This document shows positions 49,648 to 58,449 of a stretch of 64,000 nucleotides of DNA, piece after piece; the first letter of the stretch is position 1, and each line of letters begins with the position of its first letter. Location of the stretch: assembly GCF_001426925.1 (NCBI RefSeq), contig NZ_LMFR01000003.1:1-64000 (forward strand). The letters are read 5' to 3'. Under the pieces are notes generated by a model, which was not told where the DNA came from, did no database searches, and saw nothing but the letters and a program-made list of their open reading frames with translations. The DNA is from Microbacterium sp. Root53. Its GTDB lineage: Bacteria > Actinomycetota > Actinomycetes > Actinomycetales > Microbacteriaceae. The translations under genes and the position numbers were made by a program.

Positions 49648-52155
49648 ATGCCCTCCACCCTTCTCGAGTCCGTGCGCGCGACGGACGGCGACCCCGACGG
49701 GATCTACGACGCGTTCGTGCAGTGGGCCGAGGGCGAGGGGCTGAGCCTCTATCCGGCCCAGGACGAGGCCGTGATCGAACTGGTGTCGGGCGCGAACGTG
49801 ATCCTCGCCACCCCCACCGGCACCGGCAAGTCGCTGGTCGCGATCGCGGCGCACGCCGTGGCGCTCGCGCGCGGCGGCCGCACGTACTACACGGCGCCCA
49901 TCAAGGCCCTCGTGAGCGAGAAGTTCTTCGCGCTCGTCGACATCTTCGGACCCGAGAACGTGGGCATGGTGACGGGCGACTCGTCGGTCAACCCGGATGC
50001 GCCCATCGTGTGCTGCACGGCCGAGATCCTCGCGAACCTGGCCCTGCGGCAAGGCGCCGACGCCGACGTCGACCAGGTCGTGATGGACGAGTTCCACTAC
50101 TACGGAGACACGGATCGCGGATGGGCGTGGCAGGTTCCGCTGCTGCTCCTGCCGCGCGCCCAGTTCCTGCTGATGAGCGCCACGCTCGGCGACACCACGG
50201 AGATCCGCGCCGACCTCAGCCGCCGCACCGGCCGGACGACCGCGCTGGTCGCGGGAGCCGAGCGCCCCGTGCCGCTGCACTTCTCGTACGAGAAGCGCGC
50301 GGCGCACGAGCTGGTCGAGAGCCTGCTCGAGGAGCGCGAGACGCCCGTGTACATCGTGCACTTCGCGCAGGCCGCGGCCATGGAGCGCGCTCAGGCGCTC
50401 GCGAACGTCAAGGTCGCCACGCGCGAGCAGCGCGACGCGATCGCCGAGGCGATCGGCGGGTTCCGCTTCACCACGAACTTCGGCAAGACGCTCTCGCGCC
50501 TCGTGCGCGCGGGCATCGGCGTGCACCACGCGGGCATGCTGCCGCGCTACCGCCGCCTGGTGGAGACGCTCGCGCAGCGCGGCCTGCTGCGCGTGATCTG
50601 CGGCACGGACACGCTCGGCGTCGGCATCAACGTGCCCATCCGCACCGTGCTGATCTCGGCGCTGTCCAAGTACGACGGGACCCGGATGCGGCGCCTGTCG
50701 GCGCGCGAGTTCCACCAGATCGCGGGCCGGGCCGGCCGTGCCGGCTACGACACGCACGGCAACGTCGTCGTGATGGCGCCGGACCACGAGATCGAGAACG
50801 AGCAGGCGCTGCGCAAGGCCGGCGACGACCCGGCCAAGCGCAAGCGGATCCAGCGGAAGAAGGCGCCCGCCGGCTTCGTGTCGTGGAGCGAGGCGACGTT
50901 CGAGAAGCTCGTCGATGCCGAGCCCGAGCCCCTCACGCCGCAGCTGCAGATCACGTCGGCCATGATCATCAACGTCATCGGACGCGGCGGCGACGTGTTC
51001 GCGAACGTGCGGTCGCTGGTGTTCGACAACCACGAGCCGCGCGCCCGCAAGTACGCGCTCGCCCGACGCGCGATCGCGATCTTCCGCACCCTCCGCGACG
51101 CGGGCATCGTCGAGGTGACGGGCGCGGGCGACATCCGACTCGTCGTCGAGCTGCAGCCGAACTTCGCCCTCAACCAGCCGCTGTCGCCGTTCGCGCTCGC
51201 CGCGATCGAGCTGCTGGATCCCGAGGACGCGCCCGGATCCGCCGGCACCGGCCACTACGCGCTCGATGTGGTCAGCGTGATCGAGGCGACGCTCGACGAC
51301 CCGCGCGCCATCCTGTCGCAGCAGGAGTTCAAGGCGCGCGGCGAGGCCGTCGGCGCCATGAAGCGCGAGGGCATCGAGTACGACGAGCGGATGGCGCTGC
51401 TCGAGGATGTCACGTACCCGAAGCCGCTCGCGGAGCTGCTCGCGCAGGCGTTCGAGGTGTTCGCGACCAGCCAGCCGTGGGTGCGCGACTTCGAGCTGAG
51501 GCCCAAGTCGGTCGTGCGGGACATGTTCGAGCGCGCCATGAGCTTCGCGGAGTTCGTCTCCTGGTACCAGCTCGGCCGCAGCGAGGGGCTCGTGCTGCGC
51601 TACCTCAGCGACGCGTATCGCGCCATCCGGCAGACCGTGCCGGCTGAGGCCCGCACGGAGGAGCTGCTCGACATCATCGAGTGGCTGGGCGAGCTGGTGC
51701 GGCAGGTCGACTCGAGCCTCGTGGACGAGTGGGAGGCCCTGGTCTCGGAGCAGGACGCCCACGGGTCGGACGAGCCCGTGGTGCCGCCCGCGCCGCCGTC
51801 GCTCACCTCGAACCGCCGCGCGTTCACGGTGCTGGTGCGCAACGAGATGTTCCGGCGCGTGCAGCTGGCGGCCCGGGAGGCCGACGACGAGCTGGTCGAG
51901 CTCGACCCGGATGCCGGCTGGCCCGAGGCGCTCGACGCGTACTTCGCCGAGCACGACTCGATCGGCATCTCGGGCGCCGCGCGCTCGCCGCAGCTGTGCC
52001 GGATCACGGAGGCCCCCGGCACGTGGACCGTCGAGCAGGTCATCGACGACCCCGAGGGGAACCACGACTGGCGCATCCGCGCCGAGGTCGACCTGGCGGA
52101 GTCGGATGAGGTGGGCGCGGCCGTGGTGCGCGTGACCGAGGTCGCGCGCCTGTAG
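49648..52155 (+). CDS. DEAD/DEAH-box helicase with DUF3516 domain
   Basis: 835 aa. Helicase motifs: ATPTGTGKSLVAIAAHA (Walker A, about 51-67), YYTAPIKALVSEKF (Ia), VVMDEFHYYGD (Walker B), LLMSATLGD (III), GVGINVPIRTVL (V) and QIAGRAGRAGYDTHG (VI). The C-terminal ~300 residues are DUF3516, specific to actinobacteria. It resembles Ski2/Mtr4-like RNA helicases, so RNA processing or decay is a reasonable guess. Monocistronic between glycosylase and a two-component locus, preceded by CAGACT 7 bases before its ATG. Confidence 0.87.
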   Translation: MPSTLLESVRATDGDPDGIYDAFVQWAEGEGLSLYPAQDEAVIELVSGANVILATPTGTGKSLVAIAAHAVALARGGRTYYTAPIKALVSEKFFALVDIFGPENVGMVTGDSSVNPDAPIVCCTAEILANLALRQGADADVDQVVMDEFHYYGDTDRGWAWQVPLLLLPRAQFLLMSATLGDTTEIRADLSRRTGRTTALVAGAERPVPLHFSYEKRAAHELVESLLEERETPVYIVHFAQAAAMERAQALANVKVATREQRDAIAEAIGGFRFTTNFGKTLSRLVRAGIGVHHAGMLPRYRRLVETLAQRGLLRVICGTDTLGVGINVPIRTVLISALSKYDGTRMRRLSAREFHQIAGRAGRAGYDTHGNVVVMAPDHEIENEQALRKAGDDPAKRKRIQRKKAPAGFVSWSEATFEKLVDAEPEPLTPQLQITSAMIINVIGRGGDVFANVRSLVFDNHEPRARKYALARRAIAIFRTLRDAGIVEVTGAGDIRLVVELQPNFALNQPLSPFALAAIELLDPEDAPGSAGTGHYALDVVSVIEATLDDPRAILSQQEFKARGEAVGAMKREGIEYDERMALLEDVTYPKPLAELLAQAFEVFATSQPWVRDFELRPKSVVRDMFERAMSFAEFVSWYQLGRSEGLVLRYLSDAYRAIRQTVPAEARTEELLDIIEWLGELVRQVDSSLVDEWEALVSEQDAHGSDEPVVPPAPPSLTSNRRAFTVLVRNEMFRRVQLAAREADDELVELDPDAGWPEALDAYFAEHDSIGISGAARSPQLCRITEAPGTWTVEQVIDDPEGNHDWRIRAEVDLAESDEVGAAVVRVTEVARL

Positions 52156-52174
52156 CCCGTCGGCGGCTTCGACG

Positions 52175-52210
52175 CGTTTCGACTCCGCTTCGCTCCGCTC
52201 AACGACCGGG
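52175..52210. repeat. Dispersed repeat, half copy
   Basis: CGTTTCGACTCCGCTTCGC followed by TCCGCTCAACGACCGGG, a variant of the left arm of the hairpin family, just after the DUF3516 helicase gene. A weaker relative (GGCGCTCGCTCCGCTCGACG) is at about 48655-48680. Confidence 0.7.
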
Positions 52211-52268
52211 AGTCGACGGCCTGACTGCCGGCGCCGTCAAGGAGTAGGGCTCACGGGCGTCCGGAGCG

Positions 52269-52940
52269 TCAGCCGACGAGGCGGTAGCCCATGCCCTGCT
52301 CGGTGAGGAGGTGGCGCGGGCGGGCCGGATCGGCCTCGAGCTTCTTGCGCAGCTGCGAGATGTAGAGGCGCAGGTAGCCCGAGTCGGCGACCTGATCCGT
52401 GCCCCAGATGTCCTTGAGCAGGGTCTGGCGGGTCACGAGCGCGCCGGGGTTGCGGGCGAGGAACTCGAGAATGCGCCACTCGGTCGGCGTGAGGTGGACG
52501 GGCTCGCCGCCGCGCGTCACGGTCTTCGCCACCAGGTCGACCACCACCTCGCCGAAGGTCACCACCGGTTCGCCGGTCGGCGTGCCCATCCGCCGCGCGA
52601 GGGCCCGCAGGCGCGCCAGGAGCTCGTCGATCTGGAACGGCTTGGTGACGTAGTCGTCGGCGCCCGCGTCGAGCGCGTCGACCTTGTCGCCCGATCCGGT
52701 GCGGCCGGACACGACCAGGATCGGCACGTCGCTCCAGCCGCGCAGCGCCTGGATCACCTCGACGCCGTCCAGGCGCGGCATGCCGAGGTCGAGCAGCACG
52801 ACGTCGGGCTTCGTCTGCGCCGCGACCGCGATCGCCTCGGCGCCGTCGGCCGCCGTGACCACGTCGTATCCATGCGCGCCCAGCGTGATGCGCATCGCGC
52901 GGATGAGCTGCGGGTCGTCGTCGGCGATCAGGATCTTCAC
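52269..52940 (-). CDS. KdpE-like OmpR-family response regulator
   Basis: 223 aa from the GTG at 52940. Receiver domain: ILIADDDPQLIRAM, phospho-acceptor Asp in VVLLDLGMPRLDGVEV (about 51) and Lys in YVTKPFQIDELLARL; a winged-helix OmpR domain follows (LTPTEWRILEFLARNPGALV, YLRLYISQLRKKLE). Its start overlaps the stop of the sensor kinase (GTGA), so they form one unit. It most resembles KdpE, but no kdpFABC genes are near; the target may be different. Confidence 0.9.
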   Translation of the reverse strand: MKILIADDDPQLIRAMRITLGAHGYDVVTAADGAEAIAVAAQTKPDVVLLDLGMPRLDGVEVIQALRGWSDVPILVVSGRTGSGDKVDALDAGADDYVTKPFQIDELLARLRALARRMGTPTGEPVVTFGEVVVDLVAKTVTRGGEPVHLTPTEWRILEFLARNPGALVTRQTLLKDIWGTDQVADSGYLRLYISQLRKKLEADPARPRHLLTEQGMGYRLVG

Positions 52941-54406
52941 GCGTCGGCTCCAGGCTCGGTCGCGGCCGCGGGGTGCCGCGGGCGGGGCGCGGCGAGCGGA
53001 AGCTCGACCGTCATCGTGAGGCCGCCGCGGGGCGTGTCCGACGGCGTGAGCGTTCCGCCCATCCCCTCGGTGAAGCCGCGGGACAGCGCGAGGCCCAGGC
53101 CGAGGCCGGCGGAGTTGTCGGTGTCGCCCATCCGCTGGAACGGCGCGAACATCTCGTCCTGCTTGCCGGCGGGCACGCCCGGGCCGTGGTCGACCACGCG
53201 GATCCGCCCGCACCGCCCCGACGCGTACGTCTCGATGCGCACGGGTGAGCCGGCGGGGGAGTGCCGGTCGGCGTTCGCGAGCAGGTTCACGATCACGCGC
53301 TGCAGCAGCACCGGGTCGGCGGACAGCGGCGGCATGTGCGGATCGAGCGCCAGGTCGAGGCGCTCGGGCGGCAGCTTGAGCTCGTCCGCGGCCGCGAGCA
53401 CGACCTCCTCGGCGTCGAGCGGCGCGGCCGACACCGCCAGCACGCCCGCCTCGATGCGGCTCACGTCGAGCAGATCGGCCACCAGCGTCGACAGCGTGCG
53501 GAGGCTCTCGTCGGCCGTGGCCAGAAGCTCGGTGCGATCAGCCTCGGACAGCGTGCTGCCCGGCGCGCGCAATCCGCCCACCGCCGCCACCGCGGACGCG
53601 AGCGGGCGGCGCAGGTCGTGGCTCACGGCGGAGAGCAGCGCGGTGCGCACGGAGTCGGCCGCGGCCAGGGCGTCGGCCTCGCGGGCGGCCTCGGTGAGGC
53701 GCTGGTGCTCGAGCGCGGCGCCCAGCTGGGCCGAGACCACGGTGAGCAGGCGGCGCTCGGACTCGCCCAGCCGCGTGCCGTGCAGTTCGAGCGTCGCACG
53801 AGGCGTGCGCGCCGCGCCCACCGTGACGGAGTACGGCGCGCGGCCGTCGCGGGGCGGCTCGCCGTCGGCCGCGATCATCCGGCCGTCCAGGTCGACGAGC
53901 CGCGCGCCGGTCGCGTGGAACGCCTCGCGCGCGCGGGTCACCAGCGCCTGCGCCGCGCTCTCGCCGCGCAGCACGCTCCCCGAGATGCTCGCCAGCAGCT
54001 CGGCCTCGGCGGCCGCGCGCTCGGCCGCGCGGGCGCGGCGCGCGGCCTGGTCGACGATCCAGCTCACGAGCACCGCGCTCGCCACGTAGAACACGAGCGA
54101 CAGCGCATGCGTCGGCGAGGCGATCGTGATGGTGAACAGCGGATGCAGGAACAGGAAGTTGAGCGTGAAGCCCGACAGGACGGCCGTGAACAGGGCGGGC
54201 CAGATGCCGCCGATCAGGGCGACCACGACCACGAGCAGCTGATAGGCGAGCACGTTGACCGCGAGGGTCTCCTCGTGCGCGACCGTGAACAGCAGCCACG
54301 ACAGCAGCGGCCCGACCGCGAGCGCCACCGCGAAGCCCGCCGTCATTCGTCCCCGGCCGAGCGCCCCCGTGCTCACGCGGGGAAGCCTCACCGCACGCTC
54401 GCTCAT
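52937..54406 (-). CDS. KdpD-like sensor histidine kinase lacking the KdpD/USP input domain
   Basis: 489 aa from the ATG at 54406 (GGAGGA upstream). It begins directly with four membrane helices of the DUF4118 type (about 25-115, HPLFTITIASPTHALSL), then a GAF-like region, HisKA with SAVSHDLRRPLASAVAAVGG (phospho-His) and HATPase with NLLANADRHSPAG, DHGPGVP and GLGLGLALSRGF. Full KdpD has an extra ~400 N-terminal residues (KdpD sensor and universal-stress domains), absent here. The signal sensed is therefore uncertain. Divergent from an MFS exporter, which is a candidate target. Confidence 0.88.
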   Translation of the reverse strand: MSERAVRLPRVSTGALGRGRMTAGFAVALAVGPLLSWLLFTVAHEETLAVNVLAYQLLVVVVALIGGIWPALFTAVLSGFTLNFLFLHPLFTITIASPTHALSLVFYVASAVLVSWIVDQAARRARAAERAAAEAELLASISGSVLRGESAAQALVTRAREAFHATGARLVDLDGRMIAADGEPPRDGRAPYSVTVGAARTPRATLELHGTRLGESERRLLTVVSAQLGAALEHQRLTEAAREADALAAADSVRTALLSAVSHDLRRPLASAVAAVGGLRAPGSTLSEADRTELLATADESLRTLSTLVADLLDVSRIEAGVLAVSAAPLDAEEVVLAAADELKLPPERLDLALDPHMPPLSADPVLLQRVIVNLLANADRHSPAGSPVRIETYASGRCGRIRVVDHGPGVPAGKQDEMFAPFQRMGDTDNSAGLGLGLALSRGFTEGMGGTLTPSDTPRGGLTMTVELPLAAPRPRHPAAATEPGADA

Positions 54407-54554
54407 CCGGTCCTCCACTCTCCGCGCTGAGCGTACTCCGCACGCGAGAGGGCGCCGGGCGATCCTCATGGATTCCTCACGGCGCCGTGAGGATCGGCGG
54501 AAGACTTCGGCGCGAACGGGCCCCGGGGGTTCCGCGAGATGAAACGATGAACGC

Positions 54555-55964
54555 GTGACATCCCCCGCCGCCGTGGGTCTTCGCAGCGAGCGCGGGCCCG
54601 TCCTTCTCGCCGTGATGGTCTCGACCGGGCTGGTCGCGATCGACGCCACCGTCGTCGCGACCGCCGTGCCCTCGATTGTGGCCGACCTCGGCGGCTACGA
54701 GGCGTTCCCCTGGCTGTTCTCGATCTACCTGCTCGCCCAGTCCGTCCTGACGCCCGTGTACTCCAAGCTGGCCGACCAGCTGGGCCGCAAGCCCGTGCTG
54801 CTGCTCGGCATCGCGGTGTTCCTCGTCAGCTCTGTGCTGTGCGGGGCCGCGTGGGACATGCCGTCGCTCATCGTGTTCCGCGCGCTGCAGGGCGTCGGCG
54901 CCGGCGCGATCCTGCCCATGACCATCACGATCGTGGGCGACATCTACACGCTCGAGGAGCGCGCCCGCGTGCAGGGCTACGTCGCGAGCGTGTGGGGCGC
55001 CTCGTCGGTGATCGGCCCCACGCTCGGCGGGCTGTTCGCGCAGTTCGACATCTGGCGCTGGATCTTCTTCATCAACGTCCCGCTGTGCGTCCTGGCGTAC
55101 GTCCTCATCGCCCGCGCGTACCACGAGCGCCTCGAGCGGCGGGATCACCGCATCGACTGGGCGGGCGCCGCGCTGCTCACCGTCGGCCTGGCGCTGCTGC
55201 TGCTCGGCGTGCTCGAGGGCGGCGTCGCGTGGGCATGGGACTCGCCGGTCTCGCTCGCGGTGTTCGCCGGGGGAGCGGTGTTCATGCTGCTGTTCGTGCT
55301 GGTCGAGCGCCGGGCGCCCGAGCCCGTGCTGCCCCTGTGGATCTTCACGCGGCCTGTCGTGGCCTCGACCGCGCTGCTGAACCTGATCCTGGGCGGCGTC
55401 CTGATCGGCTACACCGCGTACATCCCGACCTACCTCGAGGGCAGCGCGGGCGCGACGCCGCTGCTCGCGGGGCTTGCGCTCGCGACCCTGACCCTCGGAT
55501 GGCCGGTGGCCGCCGCGCTGTCGGGACGGCTGTACCTGCGGTTCGGGTTCCGCCCCGTGATCATCGGCGGCACGGCCCTCGTCCTCGTGGCGGCCGTCGC
55601 GATCGCGCTCGTCGCGCGCTGGCCCAGCATCCCGCTCGTGGCCGTCATCCTGTTCGCGGCGGGCCTCGGTTTCGGCTTCGCGGCCGTGCCCTCGCTCGTC
55701 GCGGTGCAGTCCAGCGTGGCGTGGGAGGAGCGCGGCGTCGCGTCGGGCACCGTGATGTTCGCGCGGTCGATCGGCCAGGCCGTGCTGGCCGCGGCGATGG
55801 GCGCGATCGCCAACGGCATCGCCGCGTCGCGCGGCGGCGACGTCCACGCGGCCGGCACGGTGATCGCCTCGTCGACCGCGGTGTTCACGGCATCGGCCGT
55901 GTGCGCCGGGGCGATGTTCGGCCTCGCGTTCCTGCTGCCGCGGCGCGGGCGCGACCGGGCGTGA
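54555..55964 (+). CDS. MFS drug exporter (DHA2/EmrB-QacA type)
   Basis: 469 aa with about 14 membrane helices. Motif A-type KLADQLGRKPVLLLG after helix II, motif C-like GASSVIGPTLGGLF in helix V, and an Asp in helix I (VSTGLVAIDATVVATAVPSI) are the hallmarks of 14-TMS proton-driven multidrug exporters. Divergent from the KdpD-like kinase (148 bases between), so regulation by that two-component system is possible. GTG start. Substrate unknown. Confidence 0.9.
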   Translation: MTSPAAVGLRSERGPVLLAVMVSTGLVAIDATVVATAVPSIVADLGGYEAFPWLFSIYLLAQSVLTPVYSKLADQLGRKPVLLLGIAVFLVSSVLCGAAWDMPSLIVFRALQGVGAGAILPMTITIVGDIYTLEERARVQGYVASVWGASSVIGPTLGGLFAQFDIWRWIFFINVPLCVLAYVLIARAYHERLERRDHRIDWAGAALLTVGLALLLLGVLEGGVAWAWDSPVSLAVFAGGAVFMLLFVLVERRAPEPVLPLWIFTRPVVASTALLNLILGGVLIGYTAYIPTYLEGSAGATPLLAGLALATLTLGWPVAAALSGRLYLRFGFRPVIIGGTALVLVAAVAIALVARWPSIPLVAVILFAAGLGFGFAAVPSLVAVQSSVAWEERGVASGTVMFARSIGQAVLAAAMGAIANGIAASRGGDVHAAGTVIASSTAVFTASAVCAGAMFGLAFLLPRRGRDRA

Positions 55965-55980
55965 CTGATTCGCGGCCCGC

Positions 55981-56667
55981 TCAGCCGGCGGCGGCCTCCG
56001 GCATGAGGCCCTCGCCGAGGATGTGCTCCGTGAGCCGCGTGTAGTGGGCGCGCAGCAGCGTGCCCGCTCGCTCGCCGTCGCGATCGGCCACGGCATCGAG
56101 GAGTTCACGATGATCGCGCTTCGTCGCGTCGGCGAGTGAGCGCGTGACGGCCCTGGACCAGCGCAGATACAGCGACGCTCGGTCGGTCAGACTCCGCGAA
56201 AGCTCGATCAGGACGGGCAGTCCACAGGCGGAGATCAGGTGCAGATGGAACTCCGCGTGGGCGGCGACCCAGTCCGCGTTCAACGTCCCGTCCACACCGA
56301 GCGGCGGCGTGCGCTCGAGCGTGTGATGCGCTCCGAAGATCCCTGATTCCCAGGAGAGGTCGCCGCGTTCGATGGCCAACGCGATGCCGAACTCCTCCGA
56401 ACGACAGCGAAGCTCGTTGAAGTCGCGAAGCTCCGCGAGTGAGAGACGGGGCACGAAGAACCCACGATTGGGTATCAACTCCACCAGACCGACGGCCGTC
56501 AGGCGGGTGAGCGCTTCTCGCACGACGGTGCTGCTCGTGCCGTAATCCTCCGACAGGGCGATCAGCTGGAGCTTGTCTCCCGGCGCCCATCGCCCGGCGA
56601 GGATGTCGTGTCGCAGACGCTCACGGGCTTCGGCGCTCAGGGTCTCGGAATCACCGCGTCGGGCCAC
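55981..56667 (-). CDS. GntR family regulator (FadR/FCD subfamily)
   Basis: 228 aa from a GTG. Winged-helix N-terminus: LRHDILAGRWAPGDKLQLIALSEDYGTSSTVVREALTRLTAVGLVEL, then an all-helical FCD effector domain with potential metal ligands (HAEFHLHLISACG, RDHRELLDAVADRD). Codon choice is less GC-extreme than in neighbours, suggesting a different history. It converges with the MFS gene (16 bases) and no obvious operon partner is adjacent, so its target is unclear. Confidence 0.87.
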   Translation of the reverse strand: MARRGDSETLSAEARERLRHDILAGRWAPGDKLQLIALSEDYGTSSTVVREALTRLTAVGLVELIPNRGFFVPRLSLAELRDFNELRCRSEEFGIALAIERGDLSWESGIFGAHHTLERTPPLGVDGTLNADWVAAHAEFHLHLISACGLPVLIELSRSLTDRASLYLRWSRAVTRSLADATKRDHRELLDAVADRDGERAGTLLRAHYTRLTEHILGEGLMPEAAAG

Positions 56668-56744
56668 TTATGCAATATAGGCGAGGAATGCGACGAGCCT
56701 CGGCGCATGTCCGCCGCACCGGTGGGGCGTGGCCCGGGTCCGGC

Positions 56745-57554
56745 TCAGGCGGCAGGGCGCGGCGCGGCGCGGAGCGCGTCGATGGTCGCGGCGAGCTCCT
56801 CGGGCGTCGCGCCGGGGCGCGCGAGCGCGGCGGTGGCGACGTCCACGAAGCGGCGGGGGCCGGGACCGAGGCGCACGGCGCTCGGGACGAGGCCCTTCTC
56901 GTTGATGACCCACGCGCCGGCGGCGGCGTGCCAGGCGTGGGCGACGAGCATCGCGGCGTGCGACAGGCACAGCGCCACGTAGGTCGTGTCGGCGCGACGC
57001 GCGCCCTTCTGCGCGGCCTCGAGCAGGAAGTCGGCCTGCCACAGGCCGTCGAGCATCGCCTTGCGCAGCGGCTCGGGGTACGGCGTCACGCGCGCCGCGA
57101 GCCCCGCGAGCACGGCGGATGGGTCGTGCAGCGGGATCGCCGTGGCGACCTCGCCCGCGTACGACACGTCGAGGAACCCGAGCGGATGGCCCGGCTGCGG
57201 ATGGAACGCGAACTCGCCGCGGGCGGCCCGGTCGCACTGCTCCTCGACGCGCGCCACGTCGCGCAGGATCCAGTCGACCTTGGTGCCCTCCACGTCGAGC
57301 CAGGCGCCGCCGTCGACCCACGGGCCCCAGTCGCCCGGCGCGGCCACGGGGGCGGACTCGCCGGTCCACCGGGCGGCCACCGCGCCCATCGCCGAGAGGT
57401 CGAGCTCGCCGGCGCGGTAGTACACGCCGAGGTCGAAGTCCGAGTCGGGCCGATGCGTGCCCCGGGCGCGGCTGCCGCCGAGCGACACGGCGACGATCCC
57501 CGGGAGGCCGGCGAGCGCATCCGCCATCTGCCGGAGCCGGCGCTGATCCATCAT
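56745..57554 (-). CDS. Nucleotidyltransferase-domain protein
   Basis: 269 aa from the ATG at 57554 (MMDQRRLRQMADALAG). The Pol-beta type active site is visible: SLGGSRARGTHRPDSDFDLGVYY (about 24-46), with GGS and the two-Asp D-x-D. The rest is alpha-helical with DUF4037-like character. Might be an antibiotic or small-molecule nucleotidyltransferase, but no substrate can be inferred. Stands alone; followed by the GntR gene in the same direction. Confidence 0.8.
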   Translation of the reverse strand: MMDQRRLRQMADALAGLPGIVAVSLGGSRARGTHRPDSDFDLGVYYRAGELDLSAMGAVAARWTGESAPVAAPGDWGPWVDGGAWLDVEGTKVDWILRDVARVEEQCDRAARGEFAFHPQPGHPLGFLDVSYAGEVATAIPLHDPSAVLAGLAARVTPYPEPLRKAMLDGLWQADFLLEAAQKGARRADTTYVALCLSHAAMLVAHAWHAAAGAWVINEKGLVPSAVRLGPGPRRFVDVATAALARPGATPEELAATIDALRAAPRPAA

Positions 57555-57603
57555 GCGCCCGAGCCTAGGCGCGCGCCCGGCCCGCGGGGGCCGGGAGCGC
57601 CGA

Positions 57604-57643
57604 TTGCCCCGAACTGCCGCAACGAAGCGACAGCTCGGGGCAA
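57604..57643 (-). terminator. Hairpin downstream of hpaI
   Basis: TTGCCCCGA and TCGGGGCAA form a perfect 9-bp stem, extended by partial pairing, 6 bases beyond the hpaI stop. There is no T-run, so an attenuating or terminating role is likely but not certain. Confidence 0.5.
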
Positions 57644-57648
57644 GGGGC

Positions 57649-58449
57649 TCAGTACGACGCGCGCTCGGTCGCGTCGGCGGCGGGGATGAAGGTCTTCGCG
57701 AGTGCCTCCGAGCCGCGGGCGACCAGGCCCACGTCGGCGCCCACGAGCAGGAACCGCGCGCCGGCCTCGACGTAGCCGCGGGCCGCGGACTCGACGAACG
57801 CGTTGACGCCGACGGGCTTGCCGGCCGCCTGCACGCCCTCGAACGCGCGCCGCACGGCCGCCACGACATCCGGATGCGTCTGCTGCCCGATCAGCCCCAT
57901 CGAGGCGGCGAGGTCGCTCGGGCCGACGAACACGCCGTCCACGCCCGGGGTCGCCGCGATCGCCTGGGCGTTCTCGACGCCCTCCGAGGTCTCGATCTGC
58001 ACGATCACCGACGTGTGCTCGGCGGCGTTCGCGAGGTAGTCATCGACACGGTTCCAGCGCCCGGAGCGCGCGAGCGCGTTGCCCACGCCGCGGTGCCCCT
58101 TCGGCGGGTACGACGCGTGCGCGACGGCCGCGGCGGCCTGCTCCGCGGTCGACACCATCGGCACCATGATCGTCTGCGCGCCGAGGTCGAGCACCTGCTT
58201 GATCCACACGGCGTCGTTCGCCGGCACGCGCACGATCGTCGTGACGGGATACCCGGACGCCGCCTGCAGCATCGCCTGCACCTCGCCGAGCCCGATCGGG
58301 CCGTGCTCCATGTCGATCATGAGCCAGTCGAGGCCCGAGCCGGCCATGATCTCGGCCATCACGGGGGAGCCGGAGCAGACCCATCCGCCGGCCAGCGCGC
58401 GATCCGTCGCCGCCAGCCGGTGCCGCAGTGTCGGAGAGAGACGTGTCAC
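57649..58449 (-). CDS. hpaI: 4-Hydroxy-2-oxoheptanedioate aldolase
   Basis: 266 aa from the GTG at 58449, overlapping the hpaH stop. Class II HpaI/HpcH aldolase: GSPVMAEIMAGSGLDWLMIDMEHGP (catalytic His, metal-near residues), RVPANDAVWIKQVLDLGAQTIMVPMVS, ARSGRW, VQIETSEGVENA (metal Glu) and GVFVGPSDLAASMG (metal Asp). It splits 4-hydroxy-2-oxoheptanedioate into pyruvate and succinic semialdehyde, the last step of homoprotocatechuate degradation. Last gene of the operon, followed by a hairpin. Confidence 0.9.
   Translation of the reverse strand: MTRLSPTLRHRLAATDRALAGGWVCSGSPVMAEIMAGSGLDWLMIDMEHGPIGLGEVQAMLQAASGYPVTTIVRVPANDAVWIKQVLDLGAQTIMVPMVSTAEQAAAAVAHASYPPKGHRGVGNALARSGRWNRVDDYLANAAEHTSVIVQIETSEGVENAQAIAATPGVDGVFVGPSDLAASMGLIGQQTHPDVVAAVRRAFEGVQAAGKPVGVNAFVESAARGYVEAGARFLLVGADVGLVARGSEALAKTFIPAADATERASY

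Noticed and set aside
52269-54406. Potassium-uptake kdp operon
   Set aside because: No kdpFABC genes are adjacent and the kinase lacks the KdpD input domain, so only family resemblance is claimed.
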